Numbered from the stretch's first letter, positions 52,210 to 62,167 are shown. The stretch is DNA of 64,000 nucleotides from Oscillospiraceae bacterium (GCA_017828975.1 JAGAJN010000031.1:1-64000), one strand, 5' to 3'. Numbers and translations are program-made. Notes: generated from the sequence alone by a model not told the origin.

Positions 52210-53679
52210 ATGTCGGAAAAACGTGTGCTTGCATTTGATTTCGGAGCATCGGGCGGACGGGCTATGCTCTGTTCCTATGACGGCGAAAAAATCACGCTGA
52301 AGGAGCTACACCGTTTCGAGAATAATCCCGTAATGGTGGGGAAAACCTTTTACTGGGACATTCTTAGGCTGCTTCACGAGGTCAAGCAGGGAATCATCAA
52401 GGCGAAAAATGACGGCGGATTTGACAGTATCGGTGTGGACACCTGGGGCGTTGATTTCGGACTTATCGACAAGGACGGACGGCTGCTGGACAATCCCGTT
52501 CACTATCGGGACAGGCGCACCGATGGGCTGGCGGAAAAGTCGTTTAGCTATATAAGCCGTGAGCAGTTTTACAAGATAACGGGAATTCAGTTTATGGACA
52601 TTAACACGGTCTTTCAGCTGATGGCGGTGAAGCGTGACCGTCCCGACCTGTTGAAGCGGGCGGACAAGCTGCTGTTAATTCCCGACCTTTTCAATTTTCT
52701 GCTGACGGGTGAGGTGCATGCCGAATATTCCATTGCCTCCACCACTCAGATGATGAACGCCACCAACGGCATTTGGTCGGACACGGTGCTGAAGGCTCTC
52801 GGTATCCCGCGGAAAATTCTCCCCGACATTATCCCGAGCGGAAGCCCGGCGGGTATGCTGTCCGACGATATATGCGAGGAGCTGGACGTTCCCAAGGTGC
52901 CTGTTTTCGCCGTTTGCGGACATGATACCCAGTGCGCTGCGGCTGCTGTTCCCACCGAAGAGGACGATTTCATCTTTATTTCCTGCGGAACATGGTCGCT
53001 GTTCGGTACGGAGCTTGACGAGCCTGTTCTTACGGAAAAATCCGCAGAACTGAGCGTTTCCAACGAGGGCGGATACGGAGGTAAGACCACGCTTCTGAAA
53101 AATATCATCGGTCTGTGGCTGATACAGGAAAGCCGCCGTCAGTGGATAAGAGAGGGCAGCGAGTACAGCTATGCCGACCTTGAACGCCTGGCACTTGAAG
53201 CCGAGCCTATGGTGTCCTTCATTGACCCCGATGCTCCCGAGTTTACGCCGCAGGGAAATATCCCCGAAAGAGTAAGGGAGTTTTGCAGGAGGACAAACCA
53301 GCCTGTCCCCGAAACGGTGGGGGAGGTCATGCGCTGCATTTATCAGAGCCTTGCGCTGAAATATCGTCAGGCGTTCGACGAGATAAAGGCTTGCACGGGC
53401 AGGGAATACCGTTCGATACACCTTATCGGCGGCGGCACAAAGGACGGTCTGCTTTGCCGAATGACCGCTTCCGCCTGTGACTGTACGGTTTACGCAGGTC
53501 CCGCAGAAGCTACCGTTTTCGGAAATGCGGCTATTCAGTTTATTTCTCACGGAGAAATTTCGGACATTAAGTCGGCGAGAAGGATCATCGCAGCGTCAAA
53601 CGAGATAAAGAGCTATTCTCCCGAAAATACGGAGGAATGGCAGGTCGCATTTGAGGTATTCAAAAATATTGTTAAATAA
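52210..53679 (+). CDS. FGGY sugar kinase, rhamnulokinase (RhaB)-like, probably fuculokinase
   Basis: 489 aa. Sugar-kinase fold with ATP motif LAFDFGASGGRAML at the N-terminus, catalytic-base region GVDTWGVDFGLID, HYRDRRTDG, FNFLLTGE, and the C-terminal HLIGGGTKDGLLCRMTA. Closest in style to RhaB rather than FucK, yet it lies in a fucose operon between fucU and fucI with no rhamnose genes, so it most likely phosphorylates L-fuculose. Strong AAAGGAGGTC ribosome binding site. Confidence 0.85.
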   Translation: MSEKRVLAFDFGASGGRAMLCSYDGEKITLKELHRFENNPVMVGKTFYWDILRLLHEVKQGIIKAKNDGGFDSIGVDTWGVDFGLIDKDGRLLDNPVHYRDRRTDGLAEKSFSYISREQFYKITGIQFMDINTVFQLMAVKRDRPDLLKRADKLLLIPDLFNFLLTGEVHAEYSIASTTQMMNATNGIWSDTVLKALGIPRKILPDIIPSGSPAGMLSDDICEELDVPKVPVFAVCGHDTQCAAAAVPTEEDDFIFISCGTWSLFGTELDEPVLTEKSAELSVSNEGGYGGKTTLLKNIIGLWLIQESRRQWIREGSEYSYADLERLALEAEPMVSFIDPDAPEFTPQGNIPERVREFCRRTNQPVPETVGEVMRCIYQSLALKYRQAFDEIKACTGREYRSIHLIGGGTKDGLLCRMTASACDCTVYAGPAEATVFGNAAIQFISHGEISDIKSARRIIAASNEIKSYSPENTEEWQVAFEVFKNIVK

Positions 53680-53700
53680 AATATGAACAGGAGAATTATT

Positions 53701-55473
53701 ATGTATCCAAGAATTGGAATTAGACCCGTTATCGACGGCAGACAGATGGGAATAAGGGAGAGCCTTGAGGACCAGACTATGAACATGGCAAAGGCGGCAA
53801 AGGCTCTTATTGAGGCAAATTGTACATATCCCGACGGAACTCCCGTTGAATGTGTTATCGGTCCATGCACCATCGGCGGCGGAGCAGAAGCGGCAAAAAC
53901 TCAGGAATATTTTTCCACCCGCAACATTGCCGCAACTCTTTCCGTAACCCCCTGCTGGTGCTACGGCTCGGAAACTATGGACCTTGACCCGCTGACCGTC
54001 AAGGCTGTTTGGGGATTTAACGGCACGGAGCGTCCCGGTGCGGTATATCTTGCGGCTGTTATGGCGGCTCATGCACAGAAGGGTCTGCCTGCATTTGCCA
54101 TTTACGGTCACGATGTTCAGGACGCCGATGACACCTCTATTCCCGCAGACGTTTCCGAGAAGATACTCCGTTTTGCACGCTGCGCGGTTGCTGTGGGCTG
54201 TATGAGAAACAAGGCTTATGTAGGTCTGGGTGCTGTTTCTATGGGAATTGCAGGCTCGCAGTGCAGTCCCGACTTTTTGCAGAAATACCTCGGTATCAGA
54301 GCGGAATATGTTGATATGACCGAGATCCTCCGCAGAATGAAGCTGGAGATCTACGACCATGACGAATACGAAAAGGCACTTGCATGGACAAAGGCAAACT
54401 GCCCCGAGGGAATGGACGTAAACGACGGTCCCAACCCCGGAAACAAGGACGTTATGAGCCACGAAGCTCAGTGGGAATTCTGCGTAAAGATGACCCTTAT
54501 TATCCGTGACATTATGCTTGGAAATCCCAAGCTTTTGGAGATGGGATGGAAGGAAGAATCCAACGGCAGAAACGCAATTTACGGCGGTTTCCAGGGTCAG
54601 AGAATGTGGACAGACTGGCTTCCCAACGGCGATTTTTCCGAGGCGATACTCAACTCCACATTCAACTGGAACGGCAAAAAGCAGCCCACTCTCCTTGCTA
54701 CGGAGAATGACGGTCTGAACGGTACAGCTATGCTTTTCGGAAATCTGCTGACAGGCACGGCAAGCGTTTTTGCTGATGTCCGCACATATTGGAGCCCCGA
54801 AGCTGTTGAACGTGTTACAGGTAAAAAGCCCGAAGGCAGGGCAGCTAACGGCTTTATCCATCTGATAAATTCGGGTGCTGCCGCTCTTGATGGAACCGGT
54901 CTTGCTGTTGACGAAAACGGCAATAACTGTATGAAGCCTTGGTGGAAGGTGACCGACAAGGACATTGATACTATCCTGAAGGCTGTTGACTGGTGTCCCG
55001 CAAACCTCGGCTATTTCAGAGGCGGCGGATTTTCATCTCACTTCAAAACGCAGGCTGAGATGCCCGTTACCATGATAAGACTGAACATCATCGACGGTCT
55101 GGGACCCGTTTTGCAGATTGCAGAGGGCTACACCGTAACTCTCCCCGATGAAATTCACGCTCCTCTTGACCTTAGAACAGACAAGACATGGCCTACCACA
55201 TGGTTCGTTCCCAATCTGGTCGAGGACGGAAATCCCGCATTCAAGGACGTTTATTCCGTAATGGCAAACTGGGGTGCAAACCACGGTTCTCTCACATACG
55301 GTCACATCGGCGCAGACCTTATCACGCTGGCTTCCATGCTGAGAATTCCCGTTGCTATGCACAATGTCCCCGCCGAGAAGATATACCGTCCTCACGCATG
55401 GACTGCATTCGGCACAAAGGACGCCGAGTCCGCCGATTACAGGGCTTGCGAAAAGTACGGTCCGCTTTACTGA
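53701..55473 (+). CDS. fucI: L-fucose isomerase
   Basis: 590 aa from ATG 53701 (AACAGGAGAATT upstream), almost the length of the E. coli enzyme. Mn-dependent aldose-ketose isomerase converting L-fucose to L-fuculose. [57 protein letters not shown] and SMGIAGSQC are characteristic. Last gene of the operon, followed by a strong terminator. Confidence 0.95.
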   Translation: MYPRIGIRPVIDGRQMGIRESLEDQTMNMAKAAKALIEANCTYPDGTPVECVIGPCTIGGGAEAAKTQEYFSTRNIAATLSVTPCWCYGSETMDLDPLTVKAVWGFNGTERPGAVYLAAVMAAHAQKGLPAFAIYGHDVQDADDTSIPADVSEKILRFARCAVAVGCMRNKAYVGLGAVSMGIAGSQCSPDFLQKYLGIRAEYVDMTEILRRMKLEIYDHDEYEKALAWTKANCPEGMDVNDGPNPGNKDVMSHEAQWEFCVKMTLIIRDIMLGNPKLLEMGWKEESNGRNAIYGGFQGQRMWTDWLPNGDFSEAILNSTFNWNGKKQPTLLATENDGLNGTAMLFGNLLTGTASVFADVRTYWSPEAVERVTGKKPEGRAANGFIHLINSGAAALDGTGLAVDENGNNCMKPWWKVTDKDIDTILKAVDWCPANLGYFRGGGFSSHFKTQAEMPVTMIRLNIIDGLGPVLQIAEGYTVTLPDEIHAPLDLRTDKTWPTTWFVPNLVEDGNPAFKDVYSVMANWGANHGSLTYGHIGADLITLASMLRIPVAMHNVPAEKIYRPHAWTAFGTKDAESADYRACEKYGPLY

Positions 55474-55523
55474 TATGCGTGCAGTTTTTTCCGCAAATAA
55501 TCCTTAGTTCAATGTAAATAATA

Positions 55524-55567
55524 ATACCGTACATCGGGAGGATTTCCCGGTGTACGGTATGTTTTTT
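55524..55567 (+). terminator. Terminator of the fucose operon
   Basis: ATACCGTACATCGGGA (55524-55539) pairs with TCCCGGTGTACGGTAT (55545-55560), one GU pair, then GTTTTTTAT. Convergent with the PfkB gene. Confidence 0.9.
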
Positions 55568-55568
55568 A

Positions 55569-56531
55569 TCAAAGTCTGGGAACGTTTTTCATACATTCCA
55601 AAATTTCCTCGTTTGACGGCATTGAGGGGATAGCACCGTATTTTGTGGAGCAGAGCGCACCGCAGGCGTTGGCGTAATCGGCAATGCTTTCCAGCTCGGA
55701 GATCTCCAGCTCCTCGGGCTTTTTGCCTGTTTCCGCAAGCTTTGCCAGAAATGCACCCTGGAAGCTGTCACCGGTGCCGAGAGTGTCCAGAACATCGACC
55801 TTGTAGGAAGCCGAGCGGATAATTCCCTTTTTCGTCGCAATAACGCAGCCCTTTGCGCCCTGTGTGACGATGACCGCTTTTACGCCCTTGGACAGCAGGA
55901 TTGCCGTTCCCGTCAGCATATTGTCATAATCGGTGACGATCTTCAGTTCCTTTTCGGAAACCTTGATAATATCGCAGAGAGGCACGACGCTTCTCATAAT
56001 CTTAAACGCTTCCGACTTGGACTCCCACAGCTGTTCACGCCAGTTGGGATCGTAGGAGATTATTTTTCCCTGTTCCTTGCAGTATTCGATGGCATTCAGC
56101 GTTGCCGAACGTGTCGGCTCGTCGGTGAGGGAGAGTGCACCGAAGTGTATAATTTTGCATTTGTCCAGCTGAGATTTTTTTATCTCATTGAAACTCAGAT
56201 TGACATCGGCGGAATTTTTGCGGTAGAATACAAACTCACGCTCGTTATCCTCGTCCGTGCCCACAAACGCAAGTGTGGTCTGATGCTCCTTATCGAGAAT
56301 AACCCCGCTTGTGTCAACGCCGTGGCTTTCAAGCTCCGATTTAAGATATTTTCCGAAAAGGTCATTTCCAAGCTTTCCGATAAATGCCGATGACGCTCCC
56401 GCTCTTGCCGCCATAACAGCGACCATTGCAGGTGCTCCGCCCGGATTTCGGTAGAAGCGCACAGCACCATCGGGGGTGGTTTCAGCGGTGAAATCAACAA
56501 GCATTTCGCCGATAGAAATAATATCAGCCAT
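55569..56531 (-). CDS. PfkB-family carbohydrate kinase (fructokinase-like)
   Basis: 320 aa from ATG 56531; an ATG two codons upstream is also possible. GEMLVDF near the N-terminus, GGAPAMVAVMAARAGASSAF with the GG-rich sugar-binding loop, VILDKEHQTTLAFV, and the ATP/catalytic DTLGTGDSFQGAFL (usually GAGDAFxGG). Typical of ScrK/fructokinase or 2-keto-3-deoxygluconate kinases. Its own unit, convergent with the fucose operon. Confidence 0.85.
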   Translation of the reverse strand: MADIISIGEMLVDFTAETTPDGAVRFYRNPGGAPAMVAVMAARAGASSAFIGKLGNDLFGKYLKSELESHGVDTSGVILDKEHQTTLAFVGTDEDNEREFVFYRKNSADVNLSFNEIKKSQLDKCKIIHFGALSLTDEPTRSATLNAIEYCKEQGKIISYDPNWREQLWESKSEAFKIMRSVVPLCDIIKVSEKELKIVTDYDNMLTGTAILLSKGVKAVIVTQGAKGCVIATKKGIIRSASYKVDVLDTLGTGDSFQGAFLAKLAETGKKPEELEISELESIADYANACGALCSTKYGAIPSMPSNEEILECMKNVPRL

Positions 56532-56647
56532 TTTCATTACCCCATTCTAAATGTTCTTAATTATATTATAGCACATTATCTGAATATTCGGCACAAATAA
56601 TGTGAAGATTTGTTAAAATTTCAGTTAATTTCAAGGGAGGGAGAGAA

Positions 56648-58156
56648 GTGAAAGCACATTTGCACAGATATTTCTCCCTGTTCTCGGGGATAGCACTTGC
56701 GGCGTCCTTTACATTCAGCGGCTGGAACCTGCTCTGCTTTGCGGCACTTATCCCCATGATGACGAGGATATTCGCCTGTCAAACGGCAAGAGAGCTGCGC
56801 CGTGAAACACTGCTTTTCTCATACGGCTACTATATGCCGCTGCTTTCGTGGATATACGGAATTTACGATATGCTGCCCTTTTCGGACGGGATAAACGCCT
56901 TTCTGCTGGTGCTGCTGACGGCTATCCTGCCTGCGCTGTTCGGGCTGATAATGTTTGCGGCGACGGCTGTGTTTGTTCGTGTTAAACAGTCCGATTTATG
57001 GGACAGTTCCAGATATGCGCTGCTTTTCTGCTTCGGGGAATTTCTTATGGAAATAGTCCCCGGGTTTTCCTTTCCGTGGGGACGTGTGGGGACGATAACT
57101 GCGGTGTTTACGCCCTTTATTCAGTCGGCGTCCCTGTTCGGGGGACTGTTTCTGAGCTTCCTCGTACTGCTGGTAAACGGCGGTGCTGCTTACCTTATTG
57201 TCAACAGAAAGCACATAAACAGGGAGATGATAAGCGGTTCGGTCCTCATTATATGCGTCATCTCACTGAATATTTCCTACGGATATTTGCGGATAAACCG
57301 TTATGACTATTCCGCCGAGAAGAAAACGGAGGTCATTCTTGTTCAGGGAAATTTTTCGGGACGCCGAAAGTGGGTGTCATCTCCCGACAGTATGACCGAG
57401 AAATATATCAGCTTATCGGAGCTTGCCAAAACGGATAACACGCAGCTGATAGTGTTTCCCGAAACGGCAATAGCGGGCTTTCTGGACAATGACGAATATC
57501 TCACGGTCGGTCTGCGAAAGCTTGCACGCAACAGCGGTTCGGTGCTTGTCACGGGGATAAACTGCCGAATGTGCGGGGAACGGTACAATTCTGCGGCGGC
57601 ATTTGAGCCTGACGGAACTGTTTCCGAGCCGTATTTCAAGCAGCGTCTGGTGCCTTTCGGGGAATATCTTCCGCTGGTGCCCGACTCGGCAGTTGACGGT
57701 TACAGCGGATATTCGGCGGGAATGGTTTCTTTTCCCATAGATACGTCGGCGGGCTGCGTGGGGACGGTCATCTGCTATGAATCCGTTTACCCCGGAATAT
57801 CCCGAAAAACCGTCAGAAACGGCGCAGAGCTTCTTGCCGTTATCACCAATGACTCATGGTTTGACAACACCCGTGCCTTGGAACAGCACCTTGCACATTC
57901 CGTTTTACGGGCGGTGGAAAATAACCGATGGGTGGTGAGGGCGGCAAATACGGCAGTCACGGCGGTCATATCTCCAACGGGCAAGATAACGGCAGAAGCC
58001 CCGCCTTACGTCCCCTGTGCACTTAGGTCGCAGGCGGGGTTGAAAAGCGGGCTTTCGGTTTACGGCATATTTGGGGACATTATCATTATCCCCGCACTTT
58101 GGCTTATCGCTTGCGGTTTGGGGGAGAAAAGACGGTCAGAAAACGTTGTACCATAG
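56648..58156 (+). CDS. lnt: Apolipoprotein N-acyltransferase
   Basis: 502 aa. GTG start at 56648 after GGGAGGGAG. Six to seven N-terminal membrane helices (about 8-215) are followed by the carbon-nitrogen hydrolase domain: catalytic Glu in VFPETAI, Lys in YFKQRLVPFGEYLPL, and nucleophile Cys in GTVICYESVYP. Lnt adds the third acyl chain to lipoproteins. It is standard in Gram-negatives and known but uneven in Gram-positives. It ends in TAG (58154-58156), one of only two such ends in the window, and its last codons overlap the opposing gene. Confidence 0.88.
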   Translation: MKAHLHRYFSLFSGIALAASFTFSGWNLLCFAALIPMMTRIFACQTARELRRETLLFSYGYYMPLLSWIYGIYDMLPFSDGINAFLLVLLTAILPALFGLIMFAATAVFVRVKQSDLWDSSRYALLFCFGEFLMEIVPGFSFPWGRVGTITAVFTPFIQSASLFGGLFLSFLVLLVNGGAAYLIVNRKHINREMISGSVLIICVISLNISYGYLRINRYDYSAEKKTEVILVQGNFSGRRKWVSSPDSMTEKYISLSELAKTDNTQLIVFPETAIAGFLDNDEYLTVGLRKLARNSGSVLVTGINCRMCGERYNSAAAFEPDGTVSEPYFKQRLVPFGEYLPLVPDSAVDGYSGYSAGMVSFPIDTSAGCVGTVICYESVYPGISRKTVRNGAELLAVITNDSWFDNTRALEQHLAHSVLRAVENNRWVVRAANTAVTAVISPTGKITAEAPPYVPCALRSQAGLKSGLSVYGIFGDIIIIPALWLIACGLGEKRRSENVVP

Positions 58157-58513
58157 GGGAATTTCCGCTCCGTAAAGCCGCTCGATACGCTTTGAAAGGC
58201 TCTTTATCTCCGACTCGGTTTCCTCTGCCTGAATTTTTATCAGCGGGAGAAGCTTTGCAAATGAGCTGTTTATCTCCTCAAGTCTGTCCAGATCAACAAT
58301 GACGGAAGCGGTGCGGCAGAATTTGTTCCAGTCGGTATACAGCACATCTGCTTTTCGGTATGCTTCGTCGTACCGTTCAAGCTGATAAAGACGGGAAATA
58401 TCTTCAAGATCATTCGTGAAATAGACCGTGTTTTTTTTCAGCATATTCAACGCAAGAAATGACGAAATGCAGATGCACAGCAGCAGTCCGGCGCAGAGAA
58501 TTATCCGTTTCAT
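58136..58513 (-). CDS. DUF4363-like membrane-anchored protein
   Basis: 125 aa. One N-terminal membrane segment (IILCAGLLLCICISSFLAL), then an amphipathic helical domain (ISRLYQLERYDEAYRKADVLYTDWN, LEEINSSFAKLLPLI) typical of DUF4363 proteins found with YetF in Firmicutes. Its start overlaps the yetF stop by 4 bases and its 3' end overlaps lnt by 21 bases tail to tail. Function unknown. Confidence 0.75.
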   Translation of the reverse strand: MKRIILCAGLLLCICISSFLALNMLKKNTVYFTNDLEDISRLYQLERYDEAYRKADVLYTDWNKFCRTASVIVDLDRLEEINSSFAKLLPLIKIQAEETESEIKSLSKRIERLYGAEIPLWYNVF

Positions 58514-59187
58514 AGCTGACGCTCCTTTTTAACGATTTTGAATGTTCCGTCCGATTTAACGGACATAAGGAAAATATCTGTGGTTTTCAGATGCTTGTTT
58601 GAAAGTATTTCCGCAAACCGCTTTTCGGAAATTGCGGAGCGGTTCAGGGCTTCGGGGATAAGGATACCGTCCTGAACGATTATTACAGGCGGGTCCTCGG
58701 GATTTGCGTTTGCGCCCACATCGCCCTTTTCCGCCGCCTGAAACTTGGTTTTCTCGTAGACGGACAGTGCTCCCGTAGTTTCCACGACGGCAAACTGCAC
58801 CTCCGAAATATCGAATATTCCATAGGAACGAATCGCTTCCATTAAGTCGTCGATGGTGTAGCGCAGCTCCTTCAGCTTTTTCTGGTCGATTACGCCGCCG
58901 CTGATGACAATGACGGGTTTTCCGCAAAGTATCCGTCGGACACGCCAGCTGTGCAGTGACCAGAACCCCACCAGAACGTCCAGAGCGGCAAGGGTGAAGA
59001 TAGGCACAAGACCCGTTATCAGTGGGATAGACGGGTCCTCCACGGGCAGCGTTGCGATGTTTGAGATAAGGATAGTTATAGCAAGCTCCGAGGGCTGCAG
59101 CTCGCCTATCTGACGCTTTCCCATAAGCCGCACCGCCGCAATTACCGCAGCGTACAGGATAGCTGCCCTGATAAATACTATTGACAT
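58510..59187 (-). CDS. YetF/DUF421 membrane protein
   Basis: 225 aa. Three N-terminal membrane helices with VRLMGKRQIGELQPSELAITILISNIATLP, the diagnostic YetF segment, followed by the cytoplasmic domain containing GKPVIVISGGVIDQKKLKEL and RSYGIFDISEVQFAVVETTG. The family is linked to spore or stress phenotypes in Bacillus, role unclear. Pairs with the DUF4363 gene. Confidence 0.88.
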   Translation of the reverse strand: MSIVFIRAAILYAAVIAAVRLMGKRQIGELQPSELAITILISNIATLPVEDPSIPLITGLVPIFTLAALDVLVGFWSLHSWRVRRILCGKPVIVISGGVIDQKKLKELRYTIDDLMEAIRSYGIFDISEVQFAVVETTGALSVYEKTKFQAAEKGDVGANANPEDPPVIIVQDGILIPEALNRSAISEKRFAEILSNKHLKTTDIFLMSVKSDGTFKIVKKERQL

Positions 59188-59278
59188 TTTTCTTTTATTC
59201 CTTTCCGAAAAAATGCAGATAAAACCTTATGTTTTTGGAGATATTATCTGCATATTTTCGGGAATTATTCAAAAAGAA

Positions 59279-59309
59279 AACGGCTCGTCCGTCAGCCGAA
59301 CGAGCCGTT
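59279..59309 (-). terminator. Terminator of the tcdA unit
   Basis: AACGGCTCGT (59279-59288) pairs with ACGAGCCGTT (59300-59309); the minus strand continues TTTCTTTTTG. It lies just past the tcdA stop. Confidence 0.88.
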
Positions 59310-59312
59310 ATG

Positions 59313-60029
59313 TTACTGTGAAATTTCTGCAATATCCCTGATAACCTCTCCCGCTATCATCAGCCCCGCACAGGAGGGGACAAAGCTTACCGAGCCTACG
59401 TGTCTGCCCTTGCCGCTTTCGTCCTCACATTCGCCCATATGAGGAACTGCCTTTTCCTCGGAAAACAACACCTTCAAGTGATTTATCCCACGTTTGCGAA
59501 GCTCATAACGCATGACCTTTGCAAGGGGACAGGTGTGTGTCTTGGAAATGTCAGTTATACGAAGCTTGTCGGGATAAAGCTTGTTTCCCGTTCCCATTGA
59601 TGAAATTAGGGGGATATTCAGCCGAACCGATTCCGTCGCAAGAAACAGCTTTGAGGGGACGGAATCTATGGCATCAACGATATAGTCATATTCGGAAAGG
59701 TCGATCTCTGAGGCTTTTTCCTCCGAATAAAACATTGTGTACAGCTTAACTTTGCAGTCGGGGTTAATGTCACCGATACGCTTTGCGCAGACCTCAGTTT
59801 TATACTGTCCGACGGTGCTGTGCAGGGCGATAAGCTGACGGTTTATGTTTGTCAGGGAAACGGTGTCATTGTCCACAATGCCAATTTTCCCGATGCCGCC
59901 CCGTGCAAGGGCTTCGATAATATAGGAGCCGACACCGCCCGCTCCGAACACTATCACAGCGGCTTCGGACAGCTTTTTCTGCTTGTCCGAGCCAATAAGC
60001 ATACGCATTCTTGAAAATTCATCTGCCAT
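59313..60029 (-). CDS. tcdA: tRNA threonylcarbamoyladenosine dehydratase (TcdA/HesA type)
   Basis: 238 aa from ATG 60029 (GAGGTAT upstream). E1-like fold: VIVFGAGGVGSYIIEALARGGIG for ATP, DNDTVSLTNINRQLIA, then ISSMGTGNK and a C-terminal region. It cyclises t6A to ct6A at tRNA position 37. Distinguished from ThiF/MoeB by length and the lack of a partner sulfur-carrier gene. Possibly co-transcribed with the transporters upstream. Confidence 0.85.
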   Translation of the reverse strand: MADEFSRMRMLIGSDKQKKLSEAAVIVFGAGGVGSYIIEALARGGIGKIGIVDNDTVSLTNINRQLIALHSTVGQYKTEVCAKRIGDINPDCKVKLYTMFYSEEKASEIDLSEYDYIVDAIDSVPSKLFLATESVRLNIPLISSMGTGNKLYPDKLRITDISKTHTCPLAKVMRYELRKRGINHLKVLFSEEKAVPHMGECEDESGKGRHVGSVSFVPSCAGLMIAGEVIRDIAEISQ

Positions 60030-60051
60030 TGGAGATACCTCACATCTGATA

Positions 60052-61158
60052 TTACAGTATGATATAATATGCAAATAATCCGAGAATTATCAGCATTGAA
60101 AAGTTAAGTACGGAAAATTTCAGCAGATAGGAAAGCGGCTTTGCGCCCTCTGTTCTGCAATAAAATTTGTAGGAAATAAGGCTTGCCAGAGATGCAATTA
60201 TTGTTCCCAGACCGCCTATATTCGTGCCTAGGATAAGTGCGTCGCCCCTGTCGGTAAAGCCCGAAAGCATCACCGCTGCGGGGACGTTTGATATTACCTG
60301 TGAAAGCAGCAGAGATGAAAGAAATTCTCTGCCCATGATAAATTCGGACATAAAGCTGCTTACCTCGTCTATCAGCCGGATATTTCCCACGAAAACAAAG
60401 AAGAATGCAAAAGTCAGCAGCAGCGAATAATCCGCCTTTGTGAAAAGTTCTGTTTCCGTAATAAAGATAACGATACATACGGACATAAAGGTAGTAAATG
60501 TGTCCAAAATGCCGAAAACGGACAGTATGCAAAGCACAAAAAGTATGCCGTAAAGGGTGAGATATGCCTTGTGTTTGAGTACGGCGGGCTTGCTGTCCGA
60601 CGGTTCATATTCCTCATTTTCCAGAAAGAAAACGGGGATTATGGTAAGGAAAAGTCCCAGAAGGGAGATGGGGAGCGTCAGACGGAAAAATTCGCTTGCC
60701 TGCATATCAAAGGTCGAAAACAGAAACAGGTTCTGCGGATTTCCAAAGGGTGTTGCCATGCTTCCGATATTTGCCGCAGCCGTCTGCAAAATCAGCACAA
60801 AGGGTATGTAATGGGGCATTGACGAGAGCGTCATTATGGTAAACGGCACGATGGTTATCAGCGCAACGTCATTGGTTATAAGCATTGACATAAAGAACGC
60901 CGCCGCCACCAGCACGGCGGAAAGCGTCCTTGCGCTGCGGACCTTTGAAACCAGCTTTTCCGAGATAAGCTGCAGCAGCCCGTTTTCCGCAAAGCCCGAA
61001 ATTATGAGCATAAAGCAGAAAAGTATTGCCATCATATCCGTGTCTAGCATTTCCAGAAGATTGCCGCCTTTCGGGGCGATAAGGCAGGATATGAACGCAA
61101 GTATTCCCGATATCCATAAAACAGGCTCGGTTTTGAATGATTCTAAAAGCTTTTTCAT
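60052..61158 (-). CDS. Arsenite/anion permease-like membrane protein (ArsB/NhaD superfamily)
   Basis: 368 aa with about ten hydrophobic segments. Ion-transporter signatures are FFMSMLITNDVALITIVPF and AANIGSMATPFGNPQNLFLF, with GTNIGGLGTIIASLASLI in the second repeat, matching the ArsB/CitT/SLC13-like fold. It starts 4 bases inside the end of the DUF2899 gene, so the pair is translated together. Given the partner, arsenite or a related anion is a possible cargo, but a Na+/dicarboxylate exchanger cannot be excluded. Confidence 0.78.
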   Translation of the reverse strand: MKKLLESFKTEPVLWISGILAFISCLIAPKGGNLLEMLDTDMMAILFCFMLIISGFAENGLLQLISEKLVSKVRSARTLSAVLVAAAFFMSMLITNDVALITIVPFTIMTLSSMPHYIPFVLILQTAAANIGSMATPFGNPQNLFLFSTFDMQASEFFRLTLPISLLGLFLTIIPVFFLENEEYEPSDSKPAVLKHKAYLTLYGILFVLCILSVFGILDTFTTFMSVCIVIFITETELFTKADYSLLLTFAFFFVFVGNIRLIDEVSSFMSEFIMGREFLSSLLLSQVISNVPAAVMLSGFTDRGDALILGTNIGGLGTIIASLASLISYKFYCRTEGAKPLSYLLKFSVLNFSMLIILGLFAYYIIL

Positions 61159-62063
61159 AAAACAGTAATCCCCAGAAGATCGATCAAAAGTCCCGAAAAT
61201 GTTCCCACAAGGTACAGGACAACGGTGATGAAAATGTTTTCCTTAACGCTTTTGTTGGATTTGAAAAGTACCGCAAGTCCCACGCCTGCGCCTGTGGACA
61301 GTCCTGCAACGGCAGAGCCTGTTGTAATGCCGCCCTGAACGAACAGTTCGGTGATGACCACCGAAGCTGCGCAGTTGGGTATCATTCCCACAAGTCCCGC
61401 AACAAAGGGTTGAAATATACGTATTCCCGCAAGAAATTCGGAGAAGCGTTCCTCTCCCACAAAGGAGATCATGCCGTTTAACAGAATATTTACCAGCAGG
61501 ATAAAGATGAAAATATTCAGAGTGTGACGGAAGGCGCTGTAAAAAATGCCGTGTTCGCCGCAGCCGCAGTCGGAGCAGAATTCTTCAAAGGGTTCGTCAC
61601 GGCGTTTGCGCTTGAACAGTTTCAGACAAAGGTCAAGGAGAAGTCCCGCAATTATTGCGATAATCACCTTGATAAGCAGCAGCTTCCATATGGCGCCTGC
61701 GTGTTCGGGGTGGGCGAGAAGTACGGGGACAGCCTCGTCCGAGGTGGAGAGGAAAACCGCAAGCAGCGTTCCCGCAGTGATAAGCTCACCTGCATACAGG
61801 TTGGACGCTGCAACCGAAAATCCGCACTGAGGTATGCAGCCGATAAGTGCGCCGCCCACAGAGCCGAAGCCACCCATTTTTTTCAGGGCATTTGCAAGCT
61901 TGTCGCCCGCCTTATGCTCGAAATATTCCATAAAAAGGAATGCTGCAAAGAGAAACGGCAGCATTTTCAGCGAGTCAAGCAGGGCATCTGTCAGAATGTC
62001 CAAAATGCTGAACGCTTCTTCCGCATGACCGTGGAAGGTGCCTATATATCCTAAAAATTCCAT
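61155..62063 (-). CDS. Putative 10-TM heavy-metal/arsenic exporter (DUF2899/ArsP_2 type)
   Basis: 302 aa. Eight to ten hydrophobic segments arranged as two inverted halves, each with a Cys-marked loop: GALIGCIPQCGFSVAA and GMIPNCAASVVITE. A charged central loop (LKLFKRKRRDEPFEEFCSDCGCGEHG) carries four Cys and His, a likely metal-binding segment. These are hallmarks of the PF11449-type putative metal exporter. Coupled to the ArsB-like gene. Confidence 0.8.
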   Translation of the reverse strand: MEFLGYIGTFHGHAEEAFSILDILTDALLDSLKMLPFLFAAFLFMEYFEHKAGDKLANALKKMGGFGSVGGALIGCIPQCGFSVAASNLYAGELITAGTLLAVFLSTSDEAVPVLLAHPEHAGAIWKLLLIKVIIAIIAGLLLDLCLKLFKRKRRDEPFEEFCSDCGCGEHGIFYSAFRHTLNIFIFILLVNILLNGMISFVGEERFSEFLAGIRIFQPFVAGLVGMIPNCAASVVITELFVQGGITTGSAVAGLSTGAGVGLAVLFKSNKSVKENIFITVVLYLVGTFSGLLIDLLGITVL

Positions 62064-62167
62064 ATGTTACTCCTTAAAAATGTGTGTGTCCGGCGGGTTT
62101 TTCGCCGCATTAAAATATTATAGCACATATCCACATATTTTTCAAGGATTTATTCAAAATTTTCTGC

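Noticed and set aside
52210-53679. Naming the kinase gene rhaB
   Set aside because: Sequence style is RhaB-like, but all neighbours are fucose genes and no rhaA/rhaD is present, so the symbol was withheld.
53596-54861. 421-codon minus-strand frame opposite fucI
   Set aside because: Same shadow effect from biased codons of the fucose isomerase gene; overlaps two solid plus-strand genes.
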